A DNA stretch of 64,000 nt from Gonapodya sp. JEL0774 (lineage: Eukaryota > Monoblepharomycota > Monoblepharidomycetes > Monoblepharidales > Gonapodyaceae), in assembly GCA_027604505.1 (NCBI GenBank), contig JADIIX010000033.1, positions 115,170 to 179,169 of the forward strand. The letters run 5' to 3'. The number at the start of each line of letters is the position of its first letter. The stretch's first letter is position 1. This document shows, one piece after another, positions 11,597-23,500 of the stretch. Position numbers and translations under genes: made by a program. The notes below the pieces were generated by a model. The model ran no database searches. It had not been told where the DNA came from and worked only from the letters and a program-made list of their open reading frames with translations.

Positions 11597-14500
11597 CTAA
11601 CACGCCCGCTTATGTGTTACTGAGCCTCCCCTCCGGTTATCAGCCGCCAGTGTGGAACTTGGGATGGGTGGATGCGAGAAGATTTTGCGCGTCAAAGGTA
11701 TGGAGATTGGGGACTGCGGCTTCGACGAATCGAATCCTACTCTCGGAGGAGCAGAAAATGGTCGACATCGTGAAGAAGTTGCAACCGTCTGTTTTGATGG
11801 TGCGGACTGTGGACGAATCGACGTGGGAGGATGACGTGCATAAGTCTTCAGAGGCAATTGAGCCCGTTCTGCGAAGGCTTCTTCATCCCTTGCGAGAGCT
11901 ACTAATGGAGCGGATAGATGCTGCAGATAGGAGGACATCCTTCCGAGAGCAGGATCAAGGGGGTCAGAGTATCGAAGCCAGGAATGCACTCGGTTGTGTG
12001 CCACCGATTCCTCCCGCTCCCGGAGGGCTGCGGAAGTCAGAAGGTGACGCTGTAAGTTCAAAGAATGGAAGTGAGGCCATGGAAAGACGTTTTAAGGGCG
12101 AAATGGGACCAAAAAACGATATTCTTACGTTGAGTGACTTCAAGCCCTCGATTACGTCAGATGATGGGGAAAAACTAAGTAATCCCAGTCGCAACATCTC
12201 CTCTCGCAACGCCATCTTGGACTCAATGCCCACGTACGTTAGTGCTTCGATCGCCACTTGCCTATTATGCAAAATGTAGAGTTTGGGAACGAAACTCAAA
12301 GAATGACTGGAGAGGCCCTTGTACACATACCTGACAAATTCGTCCATATCACCGAGTCGCGAAATCAACGACACGATCACAGCATCTCGTGTACTACGAT
12401 CACACATCGCCACTAAGCAAGCACAAGCTTGAGCTCTCACCTCAGCATCAGGGCAGTCGTACACACAGTCAAGGAGAGGATCGAGGAAGGATACCTTGTG
12501 CAGATCATGACTAAAGCCCTTGAAAACCTGGACTATGGCTGCCATCGCGAAGCGTTTATGCGAGAAATCTTCATCTTCTCTGACCACTTTGAAAAGCCAC
12601 TCGAGCAGGCTGAATAATGTCGCAGGGATTTCTTTAGGAAGAGTTCCAAATATCGTTGCTCGACCTTGAGTATCTGCGGTTGTAGCATCCGGGGAGGGGA
12701 GTGTGGTTCCGCCCACCAATGCGTCCAATAAATGAAACACATAGTTGACCGCTTGATTTGTATTGGTGGTGACTTGGCCGCGAACAAGCACACGGGCTCT
12801 CCCTCCCCCAGCTTCCGAAGTCTCCTCCTCGTCGACAGATTTCTCTTCATTTTCAAATCTGTTCTGCGAAGTAGGTGAAGGAGGGGGCTCACGCTCTTTC
12901 GAAAACAGCATTGACGGGAGTTTCTCATGCGAAGGCCTGGGGGATAACTTCGGTGTAACGATCGGAGGCGGCAGGGGTGATACCGGAACATTGACCTCCT
13001 CCACAGGCTCAACAACAAGTTGCTCAACCACATCCTCTGCCGAAAGAACCAATGGCAGAGGTTTGGGGGCCGATTGTCGTCTGGCGTAAACTGCAGGAGG
13101 TTCTTTAGCTTCCAGAGTTGGGGTTATCTGTGGCTTGGAAGGAGGTGGCCTTCGCCTTACAAACAGTTTGGCCGTGTTTGCTACTGTGATTGATTGATTT
13201 TTGGGAGGCGGAGGGATAACTGGCGCTGGGGCTCTGTCCATGAACACTGAGTTCGGAACCGGTGCACCCATTCGTCGAAGAACATTGACGTGTTCCTGAA
13301 TTCTAAGGCTCGTGGCTTTATTGGGTTTCGGTGCATTCCGTGGTACATTCGAATCCTTTTCGAGCTCCCACGAGGCCTCTTCGAGCACCCCGCATGTCAT
13401 ATCATTCTGGTTATTTTCCGGTTCTTCCAAGAGAGATGAAAGGGAAACTTGCCGATCAGTGCTCTTCATGGTGCTATTGGGAGACTGAAGCACCGGTGAG
13501 CTAATTTCTGAATCTTCAAAGTGAATGCGCGGACGTTCGTTGCCGATCTTTCCAAGTCCTACAACACGCTTGCCAGATTTTGAAGAACTAGGTGTATCCG
13601 TCAGTAGTTGCGACAGTATTTCTCGCACGTGAGGCGAAAGATGCTTCCTCCCACTCCTATAGTTACCGGAGAATTCGTCCACGACAACATTATCGGGCAA
13701 AACACCAAGGGAACGATTAGCTCACAGTTCATTAGGAGACGACGATTGTTCGCGCTTGTTGTCTCCTCGTATGGTTTTCCGTCTCTCCCATTTCCGAGCA
13801 GCCTTTTTGGCGAAGACCAAACCCCACAGATCAGTTTTCTCCTCAAACGCAATGGGGTCTTCGAGGAGATCATCGACGTTTTCATCGAATTTTTGGACTG
13901 CGGTTTGAAGATAACGGGCAGGCATGTAATCTTGAATCATTATGAGACTGATCGAATCAGACAGCCCAACCAGAAGGTCGCCACGCTCATTTGCAAACGC
14001 GATGGACAGAACTGCTTCAGGAAACTGGATTTCCTTGACAATTGTGCCCTCTGCGTCCCAAATCTTTACGAATCCATCGACATGTGACGATGCATAAATC
14101 GATAGAGTGCGCAAGTGGACAATAGATGTCACCGATCGTGCAGCGTCATCATTACCCTTTTCAAGAATCTCGGCGTGTTGCTTGAGATTTATAACACGAA
14201 TTCCGGACCATGGCATAACTGCCGTGAGGCTCGGGGAAGTACTTCCTTGCACCGAAGTTGCCACCAAGCACAGCGGCTGGAGAATCTGGGAGTTACAAGA
14301 GACTACGGATTGCAGAACGAGCCTGAACGGTGGGCCCTTCTCTGCATTTCGTCCATCGAAAGACATTCTCTCTCGCTTTCCTTTTGGGGTTTTGGTTGAT
14401 TCCGCAGTATCCGTTTTCACGAGCCAGACTTTGATTGCTTTGTCCCTAGTGCCATCACCTGTCGAAACCAAAGATTGCGAGTCTCTGTCGAAGTGAAGGC

Positions 14501-17120
14501 TCGTGACAGGACTCGTATGAGCTTGTGCCAGAGGGGTTTGCTCGCCCGATTCAAAAAGGATAATTTGCCCGATTTCCGTGCCGGCGACCAGTTGAAAGCG
14601 ATCACTAGATTCGCCGAACAAGCGCCAAACAACGCCAAGCAAGCAAAGCAAACGATGACGCCGCAGAGCCTTTTTTTCGTCGTCGACTTCAATCCACTCC
14701 CAAGTATTTTGGACCGTACATGGATTGTTGGACAGATCGTAGGAAACGACATCTCCATTCCCTGCCAAGATGTAGGCCATGCTCTCGGAGCGGGTAGCAT
14801 CGATGACAAGTCCCCGCGGCGGCAAACCCGTGGTTCTCCCAGTAGGAAACGCGACGCATATTGTCGCAGCGGTTGCTGGAGAGAGGAATCTCATGGAGCC
14901 ATCCATACATCCCACCGCGATACGTGCGTAGTGCCAGGGTGTAGCTGGCAGTCGTTGGAGGAAGACGACCGGAGATCTACGGACGGGCTGCTGAGTACGG
15001 CTTGGGTATCCTCACTTGAAAAACGGGATGCAATTGTCCCACCGTACGGTAGCAAACGTCCTGCTATATCGATTAACATTCCACACCACGATGTTTTGCT
15101 CACTGACGTGGTAGAAATGATCCTTACGCATTAGTCCGATCCGGGTAATCGGTTCTCCGACATCCAATCTGCAAAATACATTGATCACTTAGCTCCTCAC
15201 GGTCCACGAAAAGCATCGAGCTTCAGAGAGTACTCGCCTATACTGTCCTTGCAAAGTTTCGAGGTTCCATACGCGCAAGGTGCCATCGAGGGAAGAGGAT
15301 ATCAGTAGAGGTAGCGATTCTACGTAAACATTTTGTTCGTTCGACTTCGAGTGGGCGGTGGACGGCTTCTTGAGGCCGACAATTCGGTTCATCAGGACGA
15401 GGCCCGTGACCGCTCGACTGTGGTCCACGAATTCTTGCATCAAACAATGCTGAGAGTTGTAGACCTTGACTTTGACCAGTGAAAATTATTGCAAGGAGTC
15501 CCAGAGAGTGCAGAGCAGCGATTACGAGGGCTCACTCTTTCCGTTTTTGCCACCGACGACGAGCAAGCCTCCAGCCAAAGATCCACCACCTCCTACGGCA
15601 ACGTACCATTCCAAAGCGGTCACTCGAGCATCTAGAACATTGGGCCATACGTCGACAATGAGTGCGCTTTTGTAGTCGACCATGTAGATACTCCTTTCAG
15701 CTCCGACGATGATCAGGGAAGGGTTTTCGATGTAGATAGCGGTATTCGCCCAGTTTCCAACGTCTGGGAGATAGCACGTTCGAAGAAGCTTAAGAGTGAA
15801 GATATCGGCGAGATCGGCGGCTCTGTAGAGGTAAGAAGAAACCCATTTTTCATTTTAAAGGTTGGTCGGTGCAGGAAACAAAACAAATGAGCGATACTGA
15901 CACCTCTTCCGGGAGGACTTGGAAGATCTTTATCGCTCCAACTCCCGAAGCTATTATCTCGTCTTGTCCAACACTTATCAAACTGAATGTAGAGCAATTA
16001 ATGACATTGCCATACCACATGTATTTCGTGGGACCCCGACTTACTGAAGGATGGGACTCCCGCAGTTCACCTTGCCTACCGTATCCATTCTGGAATTGAA
16101 GATTCGCAACTCCGGCTGCTGGTGCACTGTCGCGACATACAGTTTGTACCGTTCAACGTACACCCAACTCGTTACGCGTCGAAAGCATTCGTAAGGGTAC
16201 GCCAGCTCTGAAATGACACGGTTCGACATCATGTTATCCTTTTGAACGTGAGTCTGCATAGTCTCCGTGCCCAGTGGTAATTTCCAGACCCGTTCAGTTG
16301 CGCGGAAAAACTGAAGTGCGGTCTTGTCTAAGCTGACGAAATCCCACTGTGCGAAGTGAGGAACGTAGCTGGCGAAGATGAGATCAGGGCGATAGTGCCG
16401 AAGCTATCGATAAACGAATGTGAGAAGGTTTAGAGGGTCTGCCTTCACATTGGTGCGGATTCGAAAGTGCGGGCAGTTACAACTCACAGTCCTCACAAGC
16501 TGAAATCCGTGAGGAATCGTCAAAGCAGAATTAAATGATGCAAAAGTTTGTGTGTTTGCCGACGTGAACTGCCTTCCCACGGTGGTGGAGAGGGCAGAAG
16601 CAGTCACGAACGGGACATCCTCCTCATCCTTGTGCACTTCAAGAGACTTCTTAATCAAATCCTCCCGGACATCCTTCCACGGCGGTATGACCAACGTTGG
16701 GGGCAATCCCTCCTCGACAAGTGGCATCCACCTCGTGCCCGTATGCCTTCGGATCATTTGCGCGCTCACACGGCTCGCACTGCGACCTTTGGCGGTCACA
16801 TTCGGGGCAAAGGATGGCTTGCGCTTGTCCTGGGACGTGCGAGAACCACGGGTGGGGGACGGTGATGCGGATGGGAGTATTGTCGGTGTGACTGACGCGT
16901 CAGATCTGGAACGAGGGTGGGTACCATTGATCGGTGAGGCCGAATACGCGGAATTTTCAGGGATCGCATCGGTTTCGACGGTGTGAAGTTCGTGGAAGAC
17001 GGAAGTTCGCGTTCTCATGGAACTCGTGCGGGATCGGGGGTTACTACCCGCGGGAAGTGAGGATGTCCGACTGTCGTTAGGGGATGGGAGGGGCAGCAAC
17101 GACACGTCCAGTGACATCAT
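11597..17120 (-). CDS. Large WD40-repeat protein with C-terminal HEAT-like region (WDR97/WDR87-like)
   Basis: About 1,500 residues from a gene with many introns. The N-terminus (17120-16488) is a disordered Ser/Pro/Arg-rich stretch leading to MIRRHTGTRWMPLVEEGLPP. It joins at 16403 to LRHYRPDLIFASYVPHF. WD40 blades follow: ELRIFNSRMDTVGKVN, LPLLISSSLDGTLRVWNLET, KDHFYHVSEQNIVVWNVNR, HTSPVTSLHFDRDS, DKAIKVWLVKTD and ASSHVDGFVKIWDAEGT. After the propeller come YLQTAVQKFDENVDDLLEDP and FEEKTDLWGLVFAKKAARKW, a layout I associate with ciliary WDR97/WDR87-type proteins. Then follow a Pro-rich linker and a HEAT/armadillo-like block (FSHKRFAMAAIVQVFKGFSH; EVRAQACACLVAMCDRSTRD). Phase-compatible introns near 13656-13728 and 12060-12140 join the long open frames and add the last exon, ending THKRAC. 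An axonemal or flagellar role is inference. It is divergent from the receptor gene, with 174 bases between start codons. Confidence 0.7.
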
Positions 17121-17294
17121 GATGAGAAATTAATAATAAGGCCTGTTGATGCACTGTATTATTCAACCTGGGAAGGCCGAAGGTTTACCATTTGGCATAT
17201 GAGGCACGAAGGCCACTATGTAGGAAGCGGAGGAAGCCAAGCCAAACCAGTAACGCCGCACTAAGTACTCTCACCACCATAATCTTCTGCGCAG

Positions 17295-20070
17295 ATGCGA
17301 GCGACACCACACGCTATCGTTTTACGCACTCTAACTCTAGTTGCCCTGCTGTCTTTGCTGGATCTGACCGGTTCGTTCTGGCTGGGCATCTTTTGACCTC
17401 TTCCTCAATATCAATCCAATATCAAACTTCCAGATGTTGCTCTTGCACAGAATTCCACAACACAGGCGCATGGTGATGCGTGTGGAAGTAATTTTGGAAC
17501 AACGTTGCAGTGTCTGCCTCAGTATCAATGGTAATCGTCTTTGAACTGAATAGTCTCTGAAGTCGTGGTGATGCTCACCTCCTCCTTCATTCTATAAGTG
17601 TGTATCCAACAACCTGCCCGTTTGGCCATTGTATAAGTGAGTGTCATTATCGTGACGATTCGGGAAAATCGCATCACAAATGTTCATGCTTTCTGCATTT
17701 TCATTGCCTAGCTGGAACATGCTGCAACGCTGATGAGACGGTAGGACTGCATCGTTCCTTATTTTGATCTTTATGCACCTGATTTTCTGCCTCGACTCTG
17801 CTTTCTCGTCTGTCAGGGTTGCCCCGGGGGCGCGACCGGTTGTTGCGGAGGTTCAACTACAGCTGTCCCCCCCCCACCTCCACGGTTGTGTTCAGCAGCG
17901 TTGTGGTCTTTGTTTCCATTCAAGAGCTGACTCTGCCTTCAACCATTCAATGTTCACGCTTCGTTTTGGTCAATCCCACCGACCTTTTCGCACATGAACG
18001 TCTCGATCCCTCTCAGCAACAACTACAAAACCGCCAACCCCGCGTGAGTGAATTTTACGAGCCTGCACTCCTACTCTCCAGTACTTCATAATGAAGATTT
18101 GTTTTTGCTCCCAGCCCCACCTCCTCCAACCCTAGCACCCCCGCCCCCAACCCTGGCACCCCCACGTAGGTAGTTCTGCGTTGAAATTGACACGAAGCTC
18201 CCACGCCCTTCATCTATCGTCTCCGCTTACTTAATAATACATCGAGGTAGCGCCACCACCAACGTTTGCGCCACCACCACCGCCGGCCAGTAAGTTCCCT
18301 CCCGTCCATTTCTCGTACCCATATGTGTTCACGAAGATCCGTTGAGCAGCCACTGCACCAACCCCGCCTCCACCGCCTCGTAAGCCATCTGGTCGGTTGT
18401 AATGGGCTTCCGCGGCGATTTCACTCACACGTTTTCGCGAACAACCCACACAGCCTCGTCCATCACTCCTGGTGAATCAACGACCATGTCCGACGCACTC
18501 ACCGGGGTGACTGCCGTTATGTCCTCCTCTGCGGTCGCATACACAAACACGTTGCTCTCGCCCTCTTCTTCCCTCTCGACGAGCGCTAGCACTGCGTCAA
18601 CAATCGGAACGTCCACGGGCGGAACCGCAACGACCACTATGGATGCAGGGACTGGATTGAATCTTAACACGAACGGAACGGGCAAGTGAGCTGCGCCGAA
18701 CAAGCAACCAATCCACTGTTGTGCGTACCGAAGTGTGCTCCTTCCTCCAGCAGCGGCCCCAATATCGGTCTTATAGCTGGGATTGCGGCAGGTGGTGTCG
18801 TGGTGATTGTGGGGGTTTTGCTGCTAGCGGTGAAACTTGTGAAGGGGAAGGACGGGTCAAAGGGTGCAAGGTTGGAACGGGACGCAAACTCAGCGGCATC
18901 CCGGTCAGTTGGTGCAGTCAGACCACCTGGGACGGGCAGGTAAGTTTGTCACCGAAGGCTTGCAGAAAAGAGGATTTTGATCCAATTCGTTGACACGGTC
19001 GGATTGTCGTCCACAACAGCGACTGGTCCGCCAGCACCAAGCAAAATAGCTCGTATGTTTTGTTCTCACTTTCGTGCTCTCAAATACACTGCCAACACTT
19101 TGCGTATCGTTGCCATTCCTCCTTCCCTTGTTGTGAACAGCCCAGGCGCCTCACTCACCAAACCGCTACTTGCTCCCACAACCAGTTCCGCAATCAGAAT
19201 GGAGAGTCGCTCTGGCCCGGCGGCACCGTCGGGAGCGGTGTACCAACCACACGTAAGTATTTGTGTTTTGTGCTGGGTGCGGTAAACCATGTGTGCTGAT
19301 TGGATTTCGAAACTGCCTCGTGCCACGAAAATGAAGTGGTTCTTCGTAAGGTACGTTGCAGTAAAAAAAGCTACATCGTACGCAGTCAGACACCTTAGTT
19401 CCTCCCTCGTGGTTCAGAGTTGCAGGGCCGCAGGGCCTCATGGAGGAACCCAACGTAGCCTACAATGGGCCCCCCATCATCGCTACCAACCAGGTAAGTT
19501 CGACGCGATGCTGGTGGTGGTGACCTCTTTGGTTGATTTCCAATCGACGCACTCTCCCTCACTCACAAGCACTCCCCCTCGTCGGAGGACGAGATTGCGT
19601 TGTTTCCCGTGAGCTTAAGCAGTTGCTGCACGTCGGGAAGACATCGAACTGATTCTTGCTAACATCTGGTACTAGGGAAACTTTGTTGACCTCAAGCGTC
19701 TGTTCCGAGATGGCTGGGGTGTTGGTCAAAACGTGATTTTTCGGCTCCTTTTGGCACCACCGTCGTTTGCTTATGACAAACTTCTCCCATTTGTTCACAG
19801 CTTGACACTGGAGCCTACGGGGTCTTCCCACTCGACTGCCTACGCCTTGCTGACTATCTCCCATCGTCTCCTTCTGGCTCAGGTTCCATCCGCTTCGAGT
19901 CGCGACACTCAAATGTCACGTCGCAAGTGTTGTCGGAAAGGAAAGAGTATGTGGCGGAGAGCTTGAGGGCGAGGACATTATATGGGGATGGAGGAAGTGG
20001 TGGTTTGGGATACGGATCAGGAGGAAGCGGTCGAAGTGTTGGTGGTGAGAGTGCGCAGTGGAGGCAATGA
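17295..20070 (+). CDS. Putative receptor A: signal peptide, Cys-rich ectodomain, Ser/Thr stalk, TM helix, SH3
   Basis: A putative type I membrane protein with a cytoplasmic SH3 domain. The start at 17295 gives a signal peptide (TLTLVALLSLLDL, spliced to TDVALAQ). The cysteine module follows: NSTTQAHGDACGSNFGTTL, QCLPQYQCVYPTTCPFGHCI, TGTCCNADET and GCPGGATGCCGG. Then come repeat-like Pro/Ser/Thr segments (NPSTPAPNPGTPT; ATTNVCATTTAG) and a mucin-like stalk (STSASTASTIGTSTGGTATT). One hydrophobic helix (LIAGIAAGGVVVIVGVLLLA, about 18770-18830) is followed by basic residues. The cytoplasmic part ends in an SH3-like domain split by introns: DEIALFP, GNFVDLKRLFRDGWGVGQN and LDTGAYGVFPLDCL, then a Gly/Ser tail. 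Many exons are under 100 bases. The frame between about 17860 and 18050 is unresolved across a C9 run. Ligand and partners are unknown. Confidence 0.65.
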
Positions 20071-20321
20071 CGTGTTCAAAATTTATCGCGAGGAGATCTG
20101 GCAGCTGTTGGTTTCAGCATTGCGTGTGTGTAATTCAAACTGTATTGCACTTCCTTTCAATCTTGATTTACTCATACTAGGGACAAAATGCACACTATTA
20201 CCGTAGTCATTAATGATTTCACGAGACAAAATGTCACCCATGCCCTTGTTATGTTGCGTATCACCTGCTGAGTGTGCTGAATGGTCCGACCCTTCGGGCC
20301 CTTTTTGGCATCCTTTCGCCG

Positions 20322-23207
20322 ATGCGACCATCAGCTCACGACATCGTCTCCAATGCACGTTTTTTGGCCCTGTTGCTCTCGCTGTTGGGCTTGCAAAGTC
20401 AGTCAGAACAAAATCAAGAACATTTGGAACTCAAGAAACTCTAACAGACAGATCAAATTCCAGCTGTCGCCCAGAACTCCACAACACAGTCGTATGGCGA
20501 ATCGTGCTTAAATTATGGGGGGACTTTGAGAGAGTGTCTGCCTGAGTATCAATGGCAAGTGTCAGTCTCGCATCGCGGTCCCACAACTTGCCAACTGAGC
20601 GTGCAAGTAATTCCTCGCTCAATAAAAGTGCTTATCCAACCAGCTGCCCGCAAGGTCATTGCATCGGTGAGTGGACTTCCGATGAAGCACAGGGAAGTGA
20701 TTATGCCAAGATTTTACTTTCTACCAGGCGGAACGTGCTGCAACTTTAATGAAACGGTAAACGTCTCCCTGTCGCGTTTCCTTCTTCTATTGTTTGGTTC
20801 CTTGACTCTTTGTGTCTGCTCGCGTTCTCAGGGATGTCCAAATGGATCTCCCGGCTGTTGTGGTAGGCATTTTCTTGGTGCCGAGTGACTCAATTCCCAC
20901 TCTTCACTCTGATTTTAGGAACATTTGAGCCGCCTCCGATCGCACAGAACTCCACAACACAGGCGTATGGCGAACCGTGCTTAAATTATGGGGGGACTTT
21001 GCGAGAGTGTCTCCCTGAGTATCAATTGCGAGTGTCAGTCCCGCATCGTGTTCCAACAACTTGCCGACTGACTATGCAATCAATTCGTCTTTCAACAAAA
21101 GTGCTTATCCAACCAGCTGCCCGCAAGGTCATTGCATCGGTGAGTGGACTTCCGATGAAGCACAGGGAAGTGATTATGCCAAGATTTTACTTTCTACCAG
21201 GCGGAACGTGCTGCAACTTTAATGAAACGGTAAAAGTCTCCCTGTTGTGCTTCCTTCTTCCAGTGTTTGGTTCATTGACTCTTTGTGTCTGCTCGCGTTC
21301 TCAGGGATGTCCGAATGGATCTCCCGGCTGTTGTGGTAGGCATTTTCTTGGTGCCGAGTTACTCAATTCCCACACTTCACCCTGATTTTAGGAATATTTG
21401 AGCCGCCTCCAATCTGCTGTAGGTTGTGAGCGAAGATTCAACATGCACATGTTTTGAAGTTTGACACCACCTCTCCCGTGTCTGTCTCAAGCTGCATCAC
21501 GTATGTCAATTGTGATGTCTCCATTGACTTACACAGAGAATCGATTAACACATCCGTATCAACGGTATCACATACCCAATGCTTTTCTCCACAGTATCTC
21601 CACCTACCTCTGATGCTCAACTACCGTCACCAGAAAGTAATGTTTCCTTCGGTTCGATTCACCTTAATCCCACTTTGACGGACCCATTTGAACAGCTACG
21701 CCATCACCAACAACGCCGTTACGTGCGTATTGCGAAAGTCCATTGAGTTTATTGTTGTGCAGAGGAACTAATCAGGATCTTAATGTAAACGAACATACAG
21801 CACCATGCACCGATTTTGATCAGCCGCTCACGACAATGTCCAGCTGGCTGACCACAGAGACCTTAACTGACTGTTCCACAACCGTAGGAAACAATTCGCT
21901 TACTTCTCCATCGACTTTCTCCGAGAGTTACACAATTGCAAATGAAACGAATTCAGATCAAATTCTAACGACTGCAGCTGACAGTGGGAGCATTTTAATT
22001 AAGGCGGGGGACAAGGGATCCAAGTTCGTTTCTTCAGCAGCTTTCGCTCTCTTGCAACAGTTGTCACGGATCATCATATCATAGCAGTGACGGTTCTAAT
22101 ATCAGCTATATTGCTGGCGTTTCTGCAGGTGTGGCAGTTACCATCGTGTCACTGTTGGCCCTTGTCGTAGGACTGCTAAGACGCAAGAACAAGACAAATA
22201 CCATTATTCCCAGAGGTGATAATAGGCTAGCGGGATCAAAAACTTTGTCTACGGGAAGAGAATACGATATTGGGGTGTGCGTATTATCATTGTTTTATCG
22301 ATCACCGAGAATCTCATTTACCAAAACTTTGCACCACAAAGAGGCCAGTCCAAAAGCACTAAGCGCAACAGCTTGTAAGTCATTTTTGCACTTGCTTTCT
22401 AAGCCGCGCTGGGCACAGCTTCCATTTTGTTGTTTTTGTTCAGCTTAGCGAGCCCTCGTCGGGGAGCCACCGAGCCGCTCCTCACTGCCCTGGCTTCCAG
22501 TTGTACGATGCTAGTGGAAAGTGGCTCAAATACAACCACTTCTTCAGATGTCGCTCAAATGCCACATGTGGGTTATTACGATCTGTTTTCGGATCGGAAG
22601 GGGTTGTGGCGTGCCACCGCGTCAACTCATTTCTGCTCTCCAAATGATCAAGTGGTTCTTCCTGAGGTACGTAACAATGAAGAATTGTTGTAATGGCTCA
22701 GTAGTGGATTCTTTTTACCGCGTGGCCTCAGGAATGCGAGGCAGCAGAACCTTCTTAGCGAAACCAGCATACCTTACACTGGTCCCACCGTTGTTGCCAC
22801 CATTCAGGTGCGCTTTTTATTTTTTGATTGTGGTTTTATCTGCTAGAGTGGCAAATGAAACGGAGTTGGTTATCAGCACTCTCCGGCGACGATGGATGAA
22901 ATCAATGTGCACCCTGTGAGTCTGAAGACCTGCTGCCTTCGAAGAATATAGTGAATTGATGACGCCGTCGCGTACACACTGGGACGTAGGGGAATTTTGT
23001 GACCCTCCTATCTCTCCGTCGAGACGGCTGGGGAATGGGCCGGAATGTGAGTCGTGAGCTCCTCAAATCACCCCCCGCCTCCTTTTCCTCACGCTGAATA
23101 TACCCGATTTGTTTTCAGCTAGATACTGGCGCCTATGGCATGGTCCCCCTTGACTGTTTGAACTTGGTGGACTATGTTCCGTCCTCAGTGGCACCAGAAG
23201 AAGTTTA
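20322..23207 (+). CDS. Putative receptor B: paralogue of receptor A with a duplicated Cys module
   Basis: Tandem paralogue, 251 bases after receptor A. The start at 20322 gives a signal peptide (ARFLALLLSLLGL), spliced to QTVAQNSTTQSYGESC. Two almost identical cysteine modules follow, about 473 bases apart (20465-20870 and 20940-21350). Each reads CLNYGGTLRECLPEYQ, then AYPTSCPQGHCIG, GGTCCNFNET and GCPNGSPGCCG. Downstream are NSYAITNNAVT, a Thr/Ser-rich stalk (TTETLTDCSTTVGNNSLTSP), a membrane helix (GVAVTIVSLLALVVGLL, about 22130-22180) with stop-transfer RRKNK, then SETSIPYTGPTVVATIQ, which matches EEPNVAYNGPPIIATNQ of A. The C-terminal SH3 is DEINVHP, GNFVTLLSLRRDGWGMGRN and LDTGAYGMVPLDCLNLVDYV, ending at TAG 23205-23207. 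In module 1 the second intron begins GC rather than GT (20555-20628, GCAAGT to AAAAG). In module 2 the same donor is GCGAGT. Some middle exons (21430-21720) are uncertain. Confidence 0.65.
20465..21410 (+). repeat. Direct duplication of the Cys-module exon block inside receptor B
   Basis: Two direct copies with a period of about 473 bases. The first (about 20465-20937) and second (about 20938-21410) share long identical runs, including about 125 bases covering the exon ending CIG, the next intron and the following exon (20630-20757 against 21103-21230). Exons and introns are both conserved, so the duplication is recent. Differences include CAATGGCAAGT against CAATTGCGAGT at the intron donor. 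Confidence 0.85.
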
Positions 23208-23500
23208 GCGAGAGTTACACTGGATTAAAACTCAAGCCAACAGTGGAAGATACATTTTTAAGTATCTTGTGTGTTCAATTTTTTGTTGTACTCTCTCTTG
23301 TCATGTATGCGCGTCTTTGTTCTCGTTTTTAACGTTCAAGCATCTGTCACTTTGCATAATTTCAAGCTTGAAGTGATTCAATCTTTGTACTTCCTCTGTT
23401 TATAAATGGTCGATAATTATAAGTAAACTCTCCTCCTCTCCCACCCGTCCAACACGGGCGGTCCGCCCAACACACACCACACACTCCGTCTAACTCCTCC
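23208..23500. other. Convergent spacer between receptor B and phosphatidylserine decarboxylase
   Basis: About 290 bases between two 3' ends. The receptor-B side is T-rich (TCTCTCTTGTC, TTTTTTGTTG). The other side is pyrimidine-rich and Pro-codon-like. No gene seen. Confidence 0.5.

Noticed and set aside
11614-12279. 221-codon plus-strand open frame
   Set aside because: Antisense to the last exons of the WD40/HEAT gene, whose minus-strand splicing is phase-consistent.
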